A stretch of DNA of 64,000 nucleotides, taken from positions 41,938,689 to 42,002,688 of the forward strand of contig RSEF01000003.1 of the NCBI GenBank assembly GCA_003993805.1, in the 5' to 3' direction. The notes under the pieces are model-generated. The model saw only the letters and a list, made by a program, of their open reading frames with translations, did not search any database and had not been told where the DNA came from. Position numbers and translations under genes: made by a program. Origin of the DNA: Himantopus leucocephalus (taxonomy: Eukaryota; Chordata; Aves; Charadriiformes; Recurvirostridae). Positions 1 to 15,869 of the stretch are shown in pieces; within the stretch, counting starts at the first letter, position 1; the number at the start of each line of letters is the position of its first letter.

Positions 1-3000
1 AGACTAGATATGAAGAACAGCTCAAGAGACACAGCATCTCCTGAGACTGCTACATAGCTTCCTGGCAAGCAGTTCAGAAACATGGCTATGAGGTTGTAAT
101 GTCTTACAGTTCTGATGCCTATGCACATATACGTATCTTTAATATAAAATGGGATTTTTCACTGCTGGCATTTCAATTTGTTTCAGGACTGCTTGAGTCT
201 ACCTACAACAGAGAGCACTAGGAAGATGCTTTCTCCAACCCTACTCACACATACATGGAAGCCCCTTCCACAAGCCAAGTCAGAATCCAGTGCTCGTACA
301 GTGTAATACGAACAGTGATACTGCTTAAATTTCTCAATGTGAAAAAATGTACTGCCCAGCCACTTAAGTGTGGTGATAATGTTAAACCAATCTGAAAAGT
401 ATTGCAAGAGACTCAGAATAGCATACTGAGAAGGGTCCAGCACTGGAAGGGGAGGAGGTGGGACAATAAGAGAGGGGAACTGCAGACTGCCTTTCCAGTC
501 ACCTCACACCAAAAGAGCAGTGGAGCGGGGAAGGCACCAGCTGCTCCCCTACTTGAAAGTCACCTCCAGCCTTCCTCAAAAAGTAGAGCAGCTGTGGCTG
601 CCTGGGGGCCCACTGGTGTTCTGGGAAAGGAGCAGGAGGAACATGCAGCAGGAGGAATTTCCTCAATTTAATGTCAAATGCCAATAGAGGTGCCAGCAGA
701 AAATGCAGTCGCTCTCCTACTTAAAAGCTGCCTGAATCCAGGGGCAACTTTTACAAAACAATGCAGCTGCTAGCTCCGAGACTTGAGATACATGTTAAAT
801 TGCAGTAGTATGTGACACAAGCTGTCATTTGAACCTATGGAATTAACAAATGTGGTAGGAGATATGTCACCCATCACTAGTCTCTACTTACTTTGCTAGA
901 GTGATAATCCACGTTTATATATGAATGGCTATTTTTCCACTTTCCCCTTTGGGTTCTACACTAATTTTCCAGAATTCTTACCTCACTTTGCCTGTCTTCC
1001 ATGTATTTTTACTATCTTATTGGCCCTGAAACACCTCAAGCCTCTTCAAATCTCAAGACTGAACACTTTCAGCCAAAAAAGACCAAATGGCAATTAGAGC
1101 ATGTAGCTACTTCTCTCTCCTCCCTCCTCCTCAGTCAAGTATTTCATTGAATTTTGATCAGATGTCTGATATGTATATACAGTAAAGAAGAATTTCTTCA
1201 AATGTAAAATAAATGGATTTAAATACTCAGGAGGCATTGCTGATTGTCAGGCAATCAAATCATAGATTTGCATAATCACTACATCGTTGTTTTGATTTAC
1301 ATATCTGTATGTACACACAGACAGAATGAAAGAGCAAGAGAGGGAATTTTCTATGTTGTGCCTCAGGAGAATTTTCAAGCGTTTTGCCAGCTTTGGTTTC
1401 TCATTATCTACTGCTAGCATAAAACACAAAAAAAAAGACATGTACAAAAGACAAGGAAAAATATCTAATTGGAAGGAAAACAAAATTGCTAAATGCTGAA
1501 ACATATCAGTGTTGAAAAAATTATTCATTCCTATCATTTTCATCTACAGGTCAATAGAAGACTTCATTATTTTCTTCACACTGCCTGTTTGCTCTGGGAG
1601 GAATATAGTTCCTACACCTCACATATGCAAAGCTACAGCTTTCTGGGGAAAAAGGTCTTGCTGACCTATAAGGACAGGAAAGGGCAGAAGGGAAAGGGAA
1701 GGCGAAACAATAAAAACTGCCTAGGGAAAAAGGCAAGCAAAGTAGTGTGGCAAGTTCTCAAAGGTTTTAGTTCCATTTTTTTTACTCTGCTTTGGCTTTA
1801 CTATGTTTTTTTTTTATTCTGGCTTTCTTGTAGCAGATTCACAGATCATTTAGTCTTTAATATTTCTCCTGCTCCCCAGAAAAGCAATTCAGAAGTGTTT
1901 TCTATTAACAGGATACTTATCTTTTGTGGTTCTACATACCTCAGTTCAGTTCATTCAGGATGCAATTACCTTGCAAATGGAAGGGAAAACTTCTAACTCC
2001 TGGACTGTGAATGGCTCATAAGGACTACTTTCACAGCTTTTGCTTTAGCTTCTTGACTCTCTAGTCTCATTTCATCACCAATGGAGAGGAAGACTCTTCC
2101 ACAAGACAGATCAGAGTAGCTAAATTTGGCTTCTGCTCAGCATCACAGTTAAAGGTGATCACCTCTCTCTTTCCACTGCACACACAGCTCAATGATGTCT
2201 GCCTCAGAACAGTAATGATGGCATTAAAGAATATCCCTGGCCCCTTAAAAATACTAAATTGAACTTTGTACTGACATCCCACAGGAATTGCAGTTTAATT
2301 TTATTTTGTGGCCCCATTTTAAATGCCAGTTGGTCCCCTTGGGCCTACACTCAGCATGTCAGATAATAAAACACGATCCTCAGCAGATTTAGATACAAAA
2401 CTTTAATGTTTGGAAATTAAAAAGTATTCCAAGCATCCATGTATCTCAGAGAATGCCAAAACAGATGGGTGCAGACGAGCACATATGCCCCATGCTCACA
2501 CATAGGGGCAGTGAGTTAAGGGGTTAAGGACTTTGATAACGATACAAGCTTAAGGGGCCTGTGCTCTGCCTCCTTGCTGGCATTCATTCCGTCTTAATAC
2601 TATAATGACTGCCCGGTCAACAATGCTGAAAAATGCAACAAAAGAAAAAAAAAGAGGTGAAGTGTGTTTTAAAACCAGATCAGATGGCTGATCCAGTCTC
2701 CAGCATAGCTACAGAAACAGTTGTCAGCCCAAGTGATAGGGCAGGGCTGTGAAGCGTGGGAGCAAGTATGCAGGACAAGGGGGCACAGGGACTCTCTAAA
2801 CACATACTGGTGCCAGAGGTCCCACACTGTGAAACTGTACCCAGTCAGATGTGGTACTGCATTGCTGCATCAGCACGGCACTGTGCCTTAGATAACAAAT
2901 TTAGGAGAGGGGATGTGGTAAACTTAACAGGGCACTAAGCATGTCTGGGCCAGGGCTGTCTTTGTGTTCAGCCTGTTTAGAGTAGGAGTGGAAGGCACAT

Positions 3001-5506
3001 GAATCTATCTGCTCCTGCCCACATGGATGTAATCTAATGTGTGTTAGTAGCCATACTTGACATAGTGCAATGTCTTACAATGACAGGTTCCTCTCTGCAT
3101 CTAAGCTATGACAGTAGCAGTGGATTTTTCTCCGGTGCTTCCATCCAAGAATTTAAAACTTTTTTAATGCTAATGAATGAATTTTTGCTTCTAATCCCTC
3201 CATTTTATAGATCACGAATTCCAGAAACAGGCAATAAAAGCCTGCAGCACAGCCAAGAACATCACCTTGATCTCCTGTCATATGAACTATGACCTGCTCT
3301 TACGTGCAGGAAGAAATATTAAGTGCATGGACAGACATCACCTTGCAGCAACTGGCTGAGAAGCTAGAAGAAGCCTCTTGTTCCTGCCTCCCTCCCAGAG
3401 GGAATTACCTATTATCACAGAGCATCTAAGCTCATGCCAGTTGCTGCCACGGAGAACAGCTGGATTAGCTTAAATGGTTTTAATGACTGATCTGAGCTAT
3501 TCCAGATGCTTTGCCTTCAGATGATATAGGAAGTGGTCAAGTGCTGCTCCCTACTCTGAGCACCCTGGAAGTAATCAGTAGCAATACGCAGGGCAAAATG
3601 AGGAAGATGGGAGTGCAGAGGGCTGGTCTGCTCCTTTCAGATTTAAATATACCAGCCTTGCTTGAAGAACCTAGGTGTGAAAATATTAGTACATTTTGCA
3701 AACTGTGATCAGAGAGAACGACCCCTCTGTCCCACAAGATACTGCTTTTGCTACACTCTTGTTTTTGGCCAGGAAGCCCCAGAGTCCCAGCACTACATGA
3801 CAGAAACTACCATTCATTTGCTCCACACTCTGTACTCTCAGTGTTTCTGCACCAGCTATCAAACAGGCTTCCATATTCTTAATTTTCATCTTCACACATA
3901 AATTGTCTCTTCAGTACCCTCTGCTGTCCGTTCAATGCCATGTCGCTCTCAGAATAACAACTGCAGAGGTTTAGGGTGGTGGCATATTTTTCCATCCCAC
4001 TTAATTTAATTGAGGAAAGGGCCCAGCTGCCCCTGACTGCCTGTACAACTGGTGGAGGAAGCCAGGCATCTCTGAAATGCAGTAGACCTCTTCTCAGATC
4101 TGAAGTGCCTTTGGGAATTGCCCATTTATCCCCACTGATGATATATTCCCAAAAAAAGGTCTCTGTTACGCGCCTAAAGATAGATGGTATGGATTTGGAC
4201 TGAGATGACCCACCCAGTTCAACTCAAATGAATAAAAGCTGAGTTTAAACAAACGTTCTGCCCAGAGAACACCCATTTCTTGGGATTTTGGAGTTCTAGA
4301 TCTAGAAACTGAACACATTTGGTGAACAATACTTGAGGAACAAAGCAGACTAGGTCAAACTGTTGTGGAATCAATGAAGGTAGATAGATCTCTCCATTAC
4401 TTCGACACCTGCTCCTATCCCACCTAATGAATCTTCCTGCTCCAGCCACAATTACAGTAAGCTCCCTGAGATCAAGGTTTGGAAGCCAGAATAAGAACAT
4501 ATATAAGTCTGGAGAAATCAGAAAACAGGAAGAGAAGGCTCAGAAATCAATCTAAAAAGGCCTAGCAATGCGAATAGAATATAGCTAGTGCTTCTTTCTC
4601 ACCATGACACTGAAGTTACACCCAGAGGTTTGCTCTAAGGACATGTTAGAGGCTGCCCCCAGAACTGACAGCACATCATTGCGGCTATGGAATCGAAAGT
4701 AGTTGGATGTCATGCTAGCCATCTCCATGGAGCAGCTAGTTCTAGACAAATCTTTGTCCTTTTTAAACAATTAATTAAATCTCATAAGAGGCACAGGTTC
4801 ACTTGCAGTGAGAGCCTGCCTTCTTTTGCTGAATTTACATCTATCAGCATTTAGCTAGCCAACTGCATGTTTTTATTTAACTACCTGGACAACAGAACAA
4901 TAACAAAGTAACAACTTTATTAAATAGCATCCCACCCCACTTTCTTCATATATTCAGCCTCTCCCCAGCTACCATAATTTCTTTTGATAACTGCCTTAAC
5001 TCTGCATCTGAATTTTAGAAACACAGCTGGCATCCACAGTCTGTCTCATCATAAAATGGGAGTAGGTCCCAGCCACCTGGTAGTGATGTCAGCCTTTGTC
5101 TTGTCTGGATAATATCTCCTAAAGATAAAAAAAGATCCCATATTGGACAAAGCACACCCTAGAATCCAACCTGATTTCTAAAGGAGTTCCTTATTTTTAA
5201 TAATGTATAGGAAAACCATAATGCTCTGAAAGAAGAAATCGTTATCTGAACACCCACTGAAACACAGACAATTCAATTTAGCTTTGGAGATAAACTAATC
5301 TTAGAGCCCATTTATACCCCTATCCCTCTCCCAGTATCCACAAATTTCCACCTTTCATCTTTTCACAGATATAGATCAGCAATCAATATTAAGGGATTTT
5401 TGAGGCACCCATATATAGAGAACAGCTCGCGCCACAATTTCGTCAAGTGTCTCTGTCAGACTTCTTTGCCATGTGCAAAGGTGCATCATCAAGCTCTGTC
5501 ACATAC
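1..5506 (-). other. ACTN2: ACTN2 intron 3 (partial, continues off the left edge)
   Basis: This is non-coding sequence downstream of ACTN2 exon 3 on the minus strand. The donor at 5505-5506 (AC on the plus strand, GT on the minus) opens the intron. I looked for the next exon, which should encode the EIVDGNVKMTLGMIW region of the first calponin-homology domain, and did not see it, so intron 3 appears to extend past position 1. The open frames here have no recognisable protein similarity and no convincing splice sites. No clear mobile element was recognised. Confidence 0.7.
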
Positions 5507-5626
5507 CTTCTGCACCAATTGACACAAGTTTCACTCCTTTGCTGGCGATATAATCCAGAGCTTTGTTGACATTAGCAATTTTATGGAAGCGCATCTTCCC
5601 TCTGTCTGGTTTCGGTAGTCTTTCCC
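5507..5626 (-). CDS. ACTN2: ACTN2 coding exon 3 (alpha-actinin-2, CH1 domain)
   Basis: Read on the minus strand this 120-nt exon encodes [18 protein letters not shown] followed by [21 protein letters not shown], part of the first calponin-homology domain of alpha-actinin (about residues 84-123 of the chicken-type protein). It is bounded by a consensus acceptor (ttattctgcag, 3' edge at 5627) and donor (GTATGT at 5506-5501). The first two bases complete the glycine codon begun in exon 2, and the last base starts the next codon, so the phase is correct on both sides. The 120-nt length equals that of human ACTN2 exon 3. Alpha-actinin-2 is the Z-disc actin cross-linker of skeletal and cardiac muscle. 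The peptide alone cannot fully exclude ACTN1 or ACTN4, but exon 1 and the adjacent HEATR1 make ACTN2 near certain. Confidence 0.97.
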
Positions 5627-7064
<1,438 letters not shown>

Positions 7065-10000
7065 TTAAAAACAATATTTATCAACAAAGCATTTTCCAGA
7101 ACAACTGCTAGGCCATCTGAGTAAACACTGCATCTGAGATTTTCACTACTGCCTTAGAAATTTGGATGTCCAACTCCCACTCATCTTATACATGTTGCTG
7201 AGTTCAAAATTCTTATCCCAGATGTTCATGAAGATGCAAAGAATTGCTTGATTAGAAGCAATATTGTGCTAGAGTCTGCTCATAAATGCATCCCAAAAAA
7301 AAGATCTACACATAAAGGCAAAATTTGTCTAATAGTTATTACTACACTTACCATTTTATAAGCACATAGTTTTATGTTGGGACTTACCTGTTACACATTC
7401 TTCCTCAAAAGAAAAGTTGATATGGTATAAAGGAAGCTGTGTGACAGCAAAACGTAGGCAATAGCAAGCACAGAAGCAAAAATTTCTACTACTTGAATTT
7501 GTGCCATGATAAACAGTTCTTATACAGATTATCTATGCCAGGGACAAGTAACAAGCATTTCTCAGAGGCAGAAAGTTGTGAGAACACTCTTCAGGATGAA
7601 GTAACTGAAGAAAGACTTTATACAGCAAGGATACCAGCAAAATTGCATCTGCTCCTGCTTGTAACTACAGTGAGAAACAGAATGCCTTTTGAAAACATGG
7701 ACCATTAGAATGGGTTTTGAAGGTTTACAATCATTGAAGTGCAGAAGTTTCACATTCAGACCCTGCAGATATGGTCTGCCTTAGCAAGGGTTTCATTTTT
7801 AAACTGTATTACGTAGTTTTCAGAAAACTACCACAACTCATGAAACACACAAATTAAGATACTTAAGTTTGCAGGGCAAAAATGGTCATAAAAGCAACCA
7901 TGAGCATTTCTGTCTCCATGGAGAGTAACCAAGTCAGCTTTTACTTGCAGAGGTGTAAAGCAGAACTAACTCCATTGATATACAGAGGTTATATACACAT
8001 TACCTTTTGTATGAATGAAATCAAAACACAGGCTACTATAAAGTTTAGTAGTTAAAATTAGTCTGTTTTCAAATATCCACTACTTCTCAGTCTTCTGACA
8101 AATTCTCCTTGCTTTTCAGTGTTCGTTCAGATATATAGAGCAAGTTGGTATTTACTACGTATTTAACCAGGTATTGAACTCTAGGTATATAACAAACCAT
8201 ACATTTTGTTAAGTTAGACTTCAGCTACTTAAAATTGTCAGATATGTGGAATTCTCCTTCTCTCGCTATTTCAAATTACCATAGTTTTAAAAACATTTAA
8301 TGTAAATAGTTTAAAAAAATAAATCCCCATTGTCAATATGAAATTTCCTTTGGCCATCCTTTTTCTTGGTTATTTTTTTAGACGATTTAATTTCTGATCT
8401 CTCAGAAAGAGAGTAAGAAAGGCCAGTAGATGAAAGCAAAACTTTCCCTCAACTGAATCTTGTAAATTCTAGACAGATTTCATACCTTAAGAAGATATGG
8501 ATTGAATTTTCAAAAATGGTCTGTTCTTAAAAATGCAACTTTCTGTTAAAAAATAACATGATTGTTGTTGGGTTTGACTTGATTTATACAAAGAATTTAT
8601 GTGCAGCTTACTGGGCTCTTTTCTCAGAGCTCCTACAGTGACAAGGAGCAGCTTACTAAACTTTAGTTGTATCAATTTCTCCTTTCCAGTTGAAAGGAAG
8701 AAGCAAGAAGTGCTATGGATATGGGAGATATGGGGGAGCTGTGCAGTGAAATCCCTAATTCTAGATACCCAGAGAAAGGAGCAGAGAGAAGACACTATTG
8801 GAAGTGGTTCTGGCCAGGGGTCCTGTTGACCTGCAGAGGATGAATTGCAGGCATAAGAAAGTTGTTCTGTGTGCAGACAGAGGTAAGTATGGCTGCAGCT
8901 GAAGTATCTCTGGAAATACACCTATTTTAATAAAGGGATGTTAGCTGGAAAAGCAGTCATTCAGAAAGGTAAAACTTTCCTCATTTTAAGGTAACTAGCT
9001 TTACTGAGCTCATGGGAGACCTGAAACCAGAGCGTATCGCATCACAACAGAGATACTAGGCACCTCTACCCTCAGGGCTCGACATGATGGAGTCTTAGGA
9101 TGGTATTTGGTTTGGATCATTATAGGGTTAGGATCTATTTTATAGGACTAATTTGTCTGCCTCAAGCAGTATCTTGTTCTAGTGATATGTATCTAAAAAG
9201 GCTTAGCACCACATTAAGTCATTTGCAAATACTAAAAATTACGACAAGCATCCTTGGAAGGAACAATAATACAGAAAAAACAGCTGAAAGCACTCAAGGG
9301 TAAATGCACATGAACCTTGCATGGCAATTTGGCAATAAATCTTAGAAAGCTGAACCACTAAATGAATAAGCGTTTCATAAATTGAGCTTAAGTGATGGAC
9401 ATGTGCTTAGCTGCAGATGCTATTGCAGTTTGTAGAATTGTTCCAAGCACACCATGCTAAACTCAAAGAGGAATTTGGAGAGAAACATCAGCTATTTCCA
9501 GCTCTTGTTTTAGACATTTTATGGTGAACATTCTGACCTTGTACCGCTCAAGTAAATGAGTTTTCCCCATTTTTCATTTAATTAAGAGTTTAATGGCAAT
9601 GACCCCACCAGTTGAGCAGTCTTAAAAGACAAATCTGATTCCTACTGTGAAGAAAGCTACTTCTCACTTCGTTTCTTAAAAGGAAATGGAACCTGGCATT
9701 CTTAGCTCATATATGCATATCTAAATATATATATAAAAGCAAATTAGAATTTTGTCCACCTCTAATCTCACTGTGGTCCTCTACTTCACCTCTTCAACAG
9801 CTGATTCAACTTACTGGATGCTGCACTGCTAAACAAAAAACATAAGTTTTATCCAAAAATCCCAAAGCTTTCAAGTAATTTAAATAGTTTCTCTTGAAAA
9901 CAGACATTTTTACAGCACTGAATTTGCTGACAGACAAACTCTCTTCTCAATCTTGTTCACTGTATAAAGACACTAAGCAGTCAATGTTGTTGTGATATAA

Positions 10001-12210
10001 GCAAGTAAAAGATGATAATGCTGCCGCCGAGTCAAGCTGTTTTCAATAAATAGTTTGATGACAGTCACTGATTTTATGGGCTGCCTTTTTATATCTGTAG
10101 GTTATTTAAGATTCTTTCCAGTAGTATTGGGGTTTGTCATTGACATTGCAGCATTCTGAAGGATAAACTTGAAATTACCTTCAAAGCCTCCATTCATGAG
10201 ATAACAAGTTCTGCTGAAGCACTCTACTATGCATGGATTCTTTATTTAGACTATCTATACCTGGATAGTTTACATTATCTTCTATATCTAGAATACGAAA
10301 TTTAGATCTTTTATCTGAACTACAGTTTCTCAGAGCTTTCTGTTTTACCAGGCACCAGGTCATGAAATGGTGCTATCCCCTTATGACAGTTGTCTTGTGC
10401 CTCATGGAAAGTGTCACTGCAGTACATTATAGCAGACTCTCGGCATGTGGCTTCATAGCCTGGTGCCTTCCAAACTGGCTTACTTTCCTTAGGACTAAAC
10501 ATGGTTATAGGAAAGCTACTTAAGGAAGTGTTTACTATGTTTCAGTGACGCAATCCATAAGTGACTGTATTAAAGCTACTGCAAAACTTAACTTGCAAAT
10601 ATCAACAGTTTCCACAATCCACATTTTATTTAAGCCTCGTCCTTCTATTCTTATTGTGATACCATTTGTTCTCACTGCTTTGGCTTTAACTAACAGTTCT
10701 ATTCATAGTTATTAAGAAACAATTCAAAGCACGTTTAAGTCCTGGAGATCAAAATACAGCCAGCATATAGTACCCTGGAAATTTGTAATCCACTGGGATT
10801 TAAAAGCTATTAAATGACTTAGACAAAGCAAATTCCTTTTTCTGCTGAGCTGTACAGTACATTTCAGAGTATCAGATTGCCCAGAGAAACAAGGCAGGAC
10901 TGAAGGCACCAAGCCGAATACCAGGAGGGATACAAGTAAGTGCCTAGAAAGCTAGACATTTCTTTTTAGAATTTATTTACTATAGGTGGCTCTACAAATT
11001 TAAAAAAAATAAATAAACATTTCTCCTTTCCAAAGCTGTTATGACAAAAGAAACTTTGCTTATACTTTTAGATGAGAGACCACAGAAGAGCAGATGCAGG
11101 GCACGAAGCTAAACAATTTGCAGTCCCAGAGTTAGATGTTCTCTTAATGCACTATTAGCTGTCTACTGCTGTCACAGGTCTCTTTTGGAAAAGCTAGCTC
11201 CAGAAAAGAGAGTGCAGTTTATGTTCTATGCCCACTTAGCCTCATTGTGAAGACTGCCAATAGCATATCCTCCCTAATTTGGATTCATAGATCTGTGATG
11301 GCAAAGTGTGTACCAAAAAAAACCCCCACTTTACCTGGTAACTTACTCAGGCCACTTAATTTTACAAGCCCTTGACAAGTAGAACTGCCACCAAGGGGCA
11401 GAAAAAGGAGATATCCCTAATAATTATCAATCAACTGCAGCTAATGCCAAAAAATAATAGGGTATGCCCGCTCCATGCAAATATTTTACACATAGAGGAC
11501 ATACTTTGATGGAAAAAGTGATATCTCTGAGAGCTGAATTGTCCGACACTCCTAAGAAAGCCCAGATGTCCTTTTTATGTGAGTGTAATGAGAACTTACT
11601 TTTGATAGTGCTTCAAAGCCAGAAACCAAGATGCTATAATAACAAGTTTCATATGTGCATGTGATAATAGGGATAAAGAGATTTGAGAAAGCACCAGTTA
11701 CTACCCTCTCCAATACTGTTACCCATCAGTGGGTCACAAGACAGCTTGTTATACCTGCTGAAGATACAGGGTAAATTTCTAGTTTGGCACTGACAGTGAG
11801 TCCAAAATGTACATCACCAAAACAGCAGCATAACTTGCATGGGGGTACGTACAGGGATACACTTTACAAGTTCAGGACGTTTTATTTACTTGCATTCAGA
11901 ATTGAAATTGAGAAGTGGATCCAGCCCAATAAAGGACTGGAGACCCAAATCCTATTTAGGACGTATATCTCATAACAAAAGTTAACATTGCCTTTCACTC
12001 TCTCCAACTCAAATCAATTTCTGTCTGCCATAATATTTACAAGTTTTAAAAACTAATGTTTATTTCAAAAGGTATGTATATGCTTGTCTGTATCCCTACC
12101 AGAAATGCTGCTGTCCCACAAGTCATTTGTTTTTTGAGTTTCTAGCCTTTTTGTAACATTTACATAAGAAAATATAGACAAAATCCAATTTTTACCTATG
12201 AGTTAAGAAA

Positions 12211-12415
12211 AATCATAGAATCATAGAACCATAGAATCATCTAGGTTGGAAGGGACATCAACCTAACACTTCCAAAAGCACCACTAAACCGTATCCCCAA
12301 GCACCATGTCTACCCATCTTTTAAATACCTCCAGGGATGGCGATTCCACCACTTCCCTGGGCAGCCTGTTCCAATGTTGGATAATCCGTTCAGTGTAGAA
12401 GTTTTTCCTAATATT
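12211..12415 (-). mobile_element. CR1 LINE, 3' fragment
   Basis: The plus strand begins with the repeated ATCATAGAATCATAG octamers that form the CR1 3' terminus in reverse complement. It continues through 'aggttggaagggacatcaacc' and the usual 'ccacttccctgggcagcctgttcca' block to 'ttcctaatatt'. Only about 205 bp of the 3' end is present, a typical 5' truncation. It lies in sense orientation within ACTN2 intron 1. Confidence 0.93.
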
Positions 12416-15400
12416 GCATTAATAGAAAACTTAATACTTCCTGTGTCTGTTAAGTAAAGCAGAAGCACAAGTCATTTTAAGTGGACCTTAATTTCCAATA
12501 CCCAGAGCAGGAGAACACACCTGAAGAAAATTAACTTCAAATATAAACATTCAACGCATTTTTTTATAAACATATGTTTTATCCCTAATCATCTCAGTTT
12601 GATAGAGTTGTTTCTTACAACTCTGCTTATAGCCCTTCTTCTAAAGTATTTTTCCTCTCTACTTGTGCTAGCTGAGGGTCTTCATTACTTCTAGGCTAAA
12701 TGGGATGCAGTGATTCATTCTGTAGTTATACGGAACATTACTGGGCTCTGAGCGCATGGCAAGGGTGTTATAGAAAGAGCTCTGCCAGAACATTCCCACT
12801 AGGCCAGACTGAGGTTTCCCCTTGAAGATTTGCCCATCTGTCTGTTATCCATGTTTTAAAATATAAGTTGTGAACCTGCAACACGATCTCCTAGCTCCTG
12901 TGTCCACACAGTGTTCTAATGACTGCAGGATCAGGGCTTTTCTCTGGGCTTGGGATACAGTCTGCGTTGGCCCTCGTTCTCTTAACTATTTAATTCTGCT
13001 CCCAAAAGAAGGAGCACGAAGGTAAAACACAGCCTTTATAAACTAGCTTGATGTGAACCAATGACTACATGTGGCATCATTTAGACACTCCTAGAACATC
13101 TAGATCAGCTGTACTTTTAGTATATTAGGTGCATGAATATGTTTTTATGAATTTAAAAAACCAAAATCTTACATCTTACTTGTTGGTTTGAATTATTATT
13201 AACTGTCCCCTTGCTCCTATATCCCCTTGCAATGGAAGCCTAAATGCATTGGTACACATTAGTAAAATAACTGGAGTAACTGTAACAGGAGAGGTGGTTC
13301 ACCAGTACAACTCAATCACACCAAAACACTTGGTAGGTAAAGTGGGATTTTAACATAAAACACACCAGAGCACAACAACAACTCAAATGAAGCACAGGGA
13401 AACATAGTGAAGGATGCCATGAAGCCTAAGGTAAGGGAAAGTTTAGTGTGTTCCAAAAGTTCATTAAAAGGAAACCCTAAATCATAGGCAGTATGTCAAA
13501 GCCAAATTCCTGGGAACAACAGAAAGGATAGTATAGAACCATCTCACAAAGGAAGTTAGTAGAAGCTCCATCACAAGGTCCCCATATCCAAAGTCGGGGA
13601 AAGCCCTCCCTGCTCCAGCACATCCATCCGTATAGCTGAACAGATGGTGTCAGAGATGATATGTTAACATACTCTGCACTCAGCAGATCCACTCTAGTAA
13701 CTAAGGGAACTTCACCCCAGTTCCTCAGCTTTATCATTCACAGGAGACATCGTCAAAGGGATGCATTCATCACACGGGACATTGCACATGTCTTGCTAGC
13801 ATTCTGCATTTAGCTTGCATGGAAGAGCCCGGGGAGACCTCAGTCCTTACAAAGCAGGTGGCCTAATCCTATGCAAGTCTAGGGTTTCCCGTAAAACATG
13901 CAACCCCCTCCCAGCACTGAATGATTGCACGTCTGTTTTACAGTGCTCGCTATTAACAAAAAAAGCCAGAGCATGTAAATATCCCTTCAAGAATAATTTG
14001 GCAAGGCCGAACCTCAAGACATGTCAAGAAGATTATTAAGCCTTTTGTTATAAAGTGAGTGACATTAGTCCTTTCTTTCACAGGAGACAACAGAGAAAGG
14101 TTATGTTGTCCCCTTGGTCTAAAATGGAAGAAAAATCAGGAGGCAGCAAGATGTATGGGAAATTCAGTATGAGACACTGCATGCACTCTCCTCACCTCAG
14201 CCTTTTTTTCTGAAGGGAAGAACAGGAAGGAAAGGAAGATAAGAGGTTTCACAAGGCCTTTGGAGGGGCTAAAACAGCTAAAATAATGCAAGGTTTATTA
14301 GCAGCAGGTAGATAATATCTTTATTGGATCACCTGAGATAGCTGGAAAAGACAGAGAAGTTTTCAGGCACCTAAGCCCGTTTTTACATCTGAGTAAGAAG
14401 CATCAGTCAGTCTTAAGCATGAAAATTCAGGTAAGTCTTCCAACAACTCAGGACTTAGATGGACCATCGATATAATGCTACAAAAGCTCTGTTCCATGAA
14501 GGAAGCGCCTTTCTTTTTCAGTACTGTTGATGGCACCCATTTATGAAAGTTTTACAGCAGCAGGCATCTATGTGATCCAAATGTGTGAGTTGTCAGAACA
14601 CATGCAGTGTCATAGGGTTGCTCGCTTGTGTATTTTTATCAGTTTAAAATAATTCTGCCTATTTTAAATGTATTTTCAACCAGAAACATTGATACTTTAG
14701 AAGTAGGAGCACATGCAATGTTTAAAATCCTATTGGAAACTAAAAACCGTTCAGGATCTGTAGGACAGTTCTGGTCTAAATCTACTTTTTGGTTTTGGAA
14801 TTTCAAGAATCACTCAAATAAGAGAACCCTGCTCAGAAAAACAATGCAGAAATAAAAGAGGCAAGAATCCAATGAAAATCTTTAGTAAATGCATGGGCAT
14901 GGTTTTACCTTGCATTATAAAAACTGCAAGATATCTTTACCCATTCTTATATTTATGATATAACTGCAACCTAGTCAATTTGTTAAGGTGAAGGAATTAG
15001 ACAAAGGAACTGTTAGGAAAAAAAACCCTACTGTCTACTGCTGGTGTGTTCTTTTAATTCTGAATATTTTTTTTAACACATTCCTATCACTAAGAAGACC
15101 AGAGTGGTCTGTGGTAAATTTACATGTGGTAAATGTGATAATAAGGGGAGAAACAAAGTCTTATAGGTGATAAAATGTTTGGCGTATTTTATTGACGCAG
15201 AAGTGGGAAACTTTGCTAGGCAAGTAGCATCAACTTTTGCAGAATCCAATCTTGTATTTAAAAAATTAAACTTCCAAGGGCAAGCAAGCAGAAACTTTTT
15301 TTGTGCTACCTTTCTACGCCTGCATTTAGGTACAAGCACATCCTCCCCTCATGATTTTGCCTATCATCTCAACTCTAGCCATTCGTCCTAGTTCTACTAG

Positions 15401-15869
15401 TTAAACAAGAGTATGCTAAAGGTCGCCCCACCAGACGCTACAGAAGCAGACCTCTTTTATGTCACATACCTAAGCTGGTTGCAACAGCAGAGACCTATTT
15501 ATCTAGGAAGAAAACGAAACACAAAACCATGTGAGGGGGGGGAAAAAAAGTGTTTAGCAAGTCAGAGAGTTCATTCCTACAAATGGTGAGTAATGGCTCA
15601 CTATTAGGCCGAAGGGATTATTAAGTATACTTCTGTAGGAATCTTCCTGAAACCATTTCCTATAATACACTTTACTTACTCATTTAGATAACAGAATAGA
15701 GTGTACACTTATAACATTTAAATACGACAGCAAAATGATGGGTCTGTAAGCGTGTTTCATGACAGAGCTACAATTCAAACTAATCTTGACAAATCAGTGA
15801 AATGACTTGAAGAAAGCTGGATGCAGATTAGCAACAAGTCTCATGTACTGCCCTCCTCCAGTAATAAAT

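Noticed and set aside
1493..1996. 167-codon plus-strand frame in ACTN2 intron 3
   Set aside because: Lys/Ser/Phe-rich AT-driven composition, no family resemblance, no convincing splice context; most likely chance.
8487..8921. 144-codon minus-strand frame in ACTN2 intron 1
   Set aside because: Ser/Leu/Cys-rich with no recognisable domain and no strong splice sites at its ends; would be an odd insert between ACTN2 exons 1 and 2.
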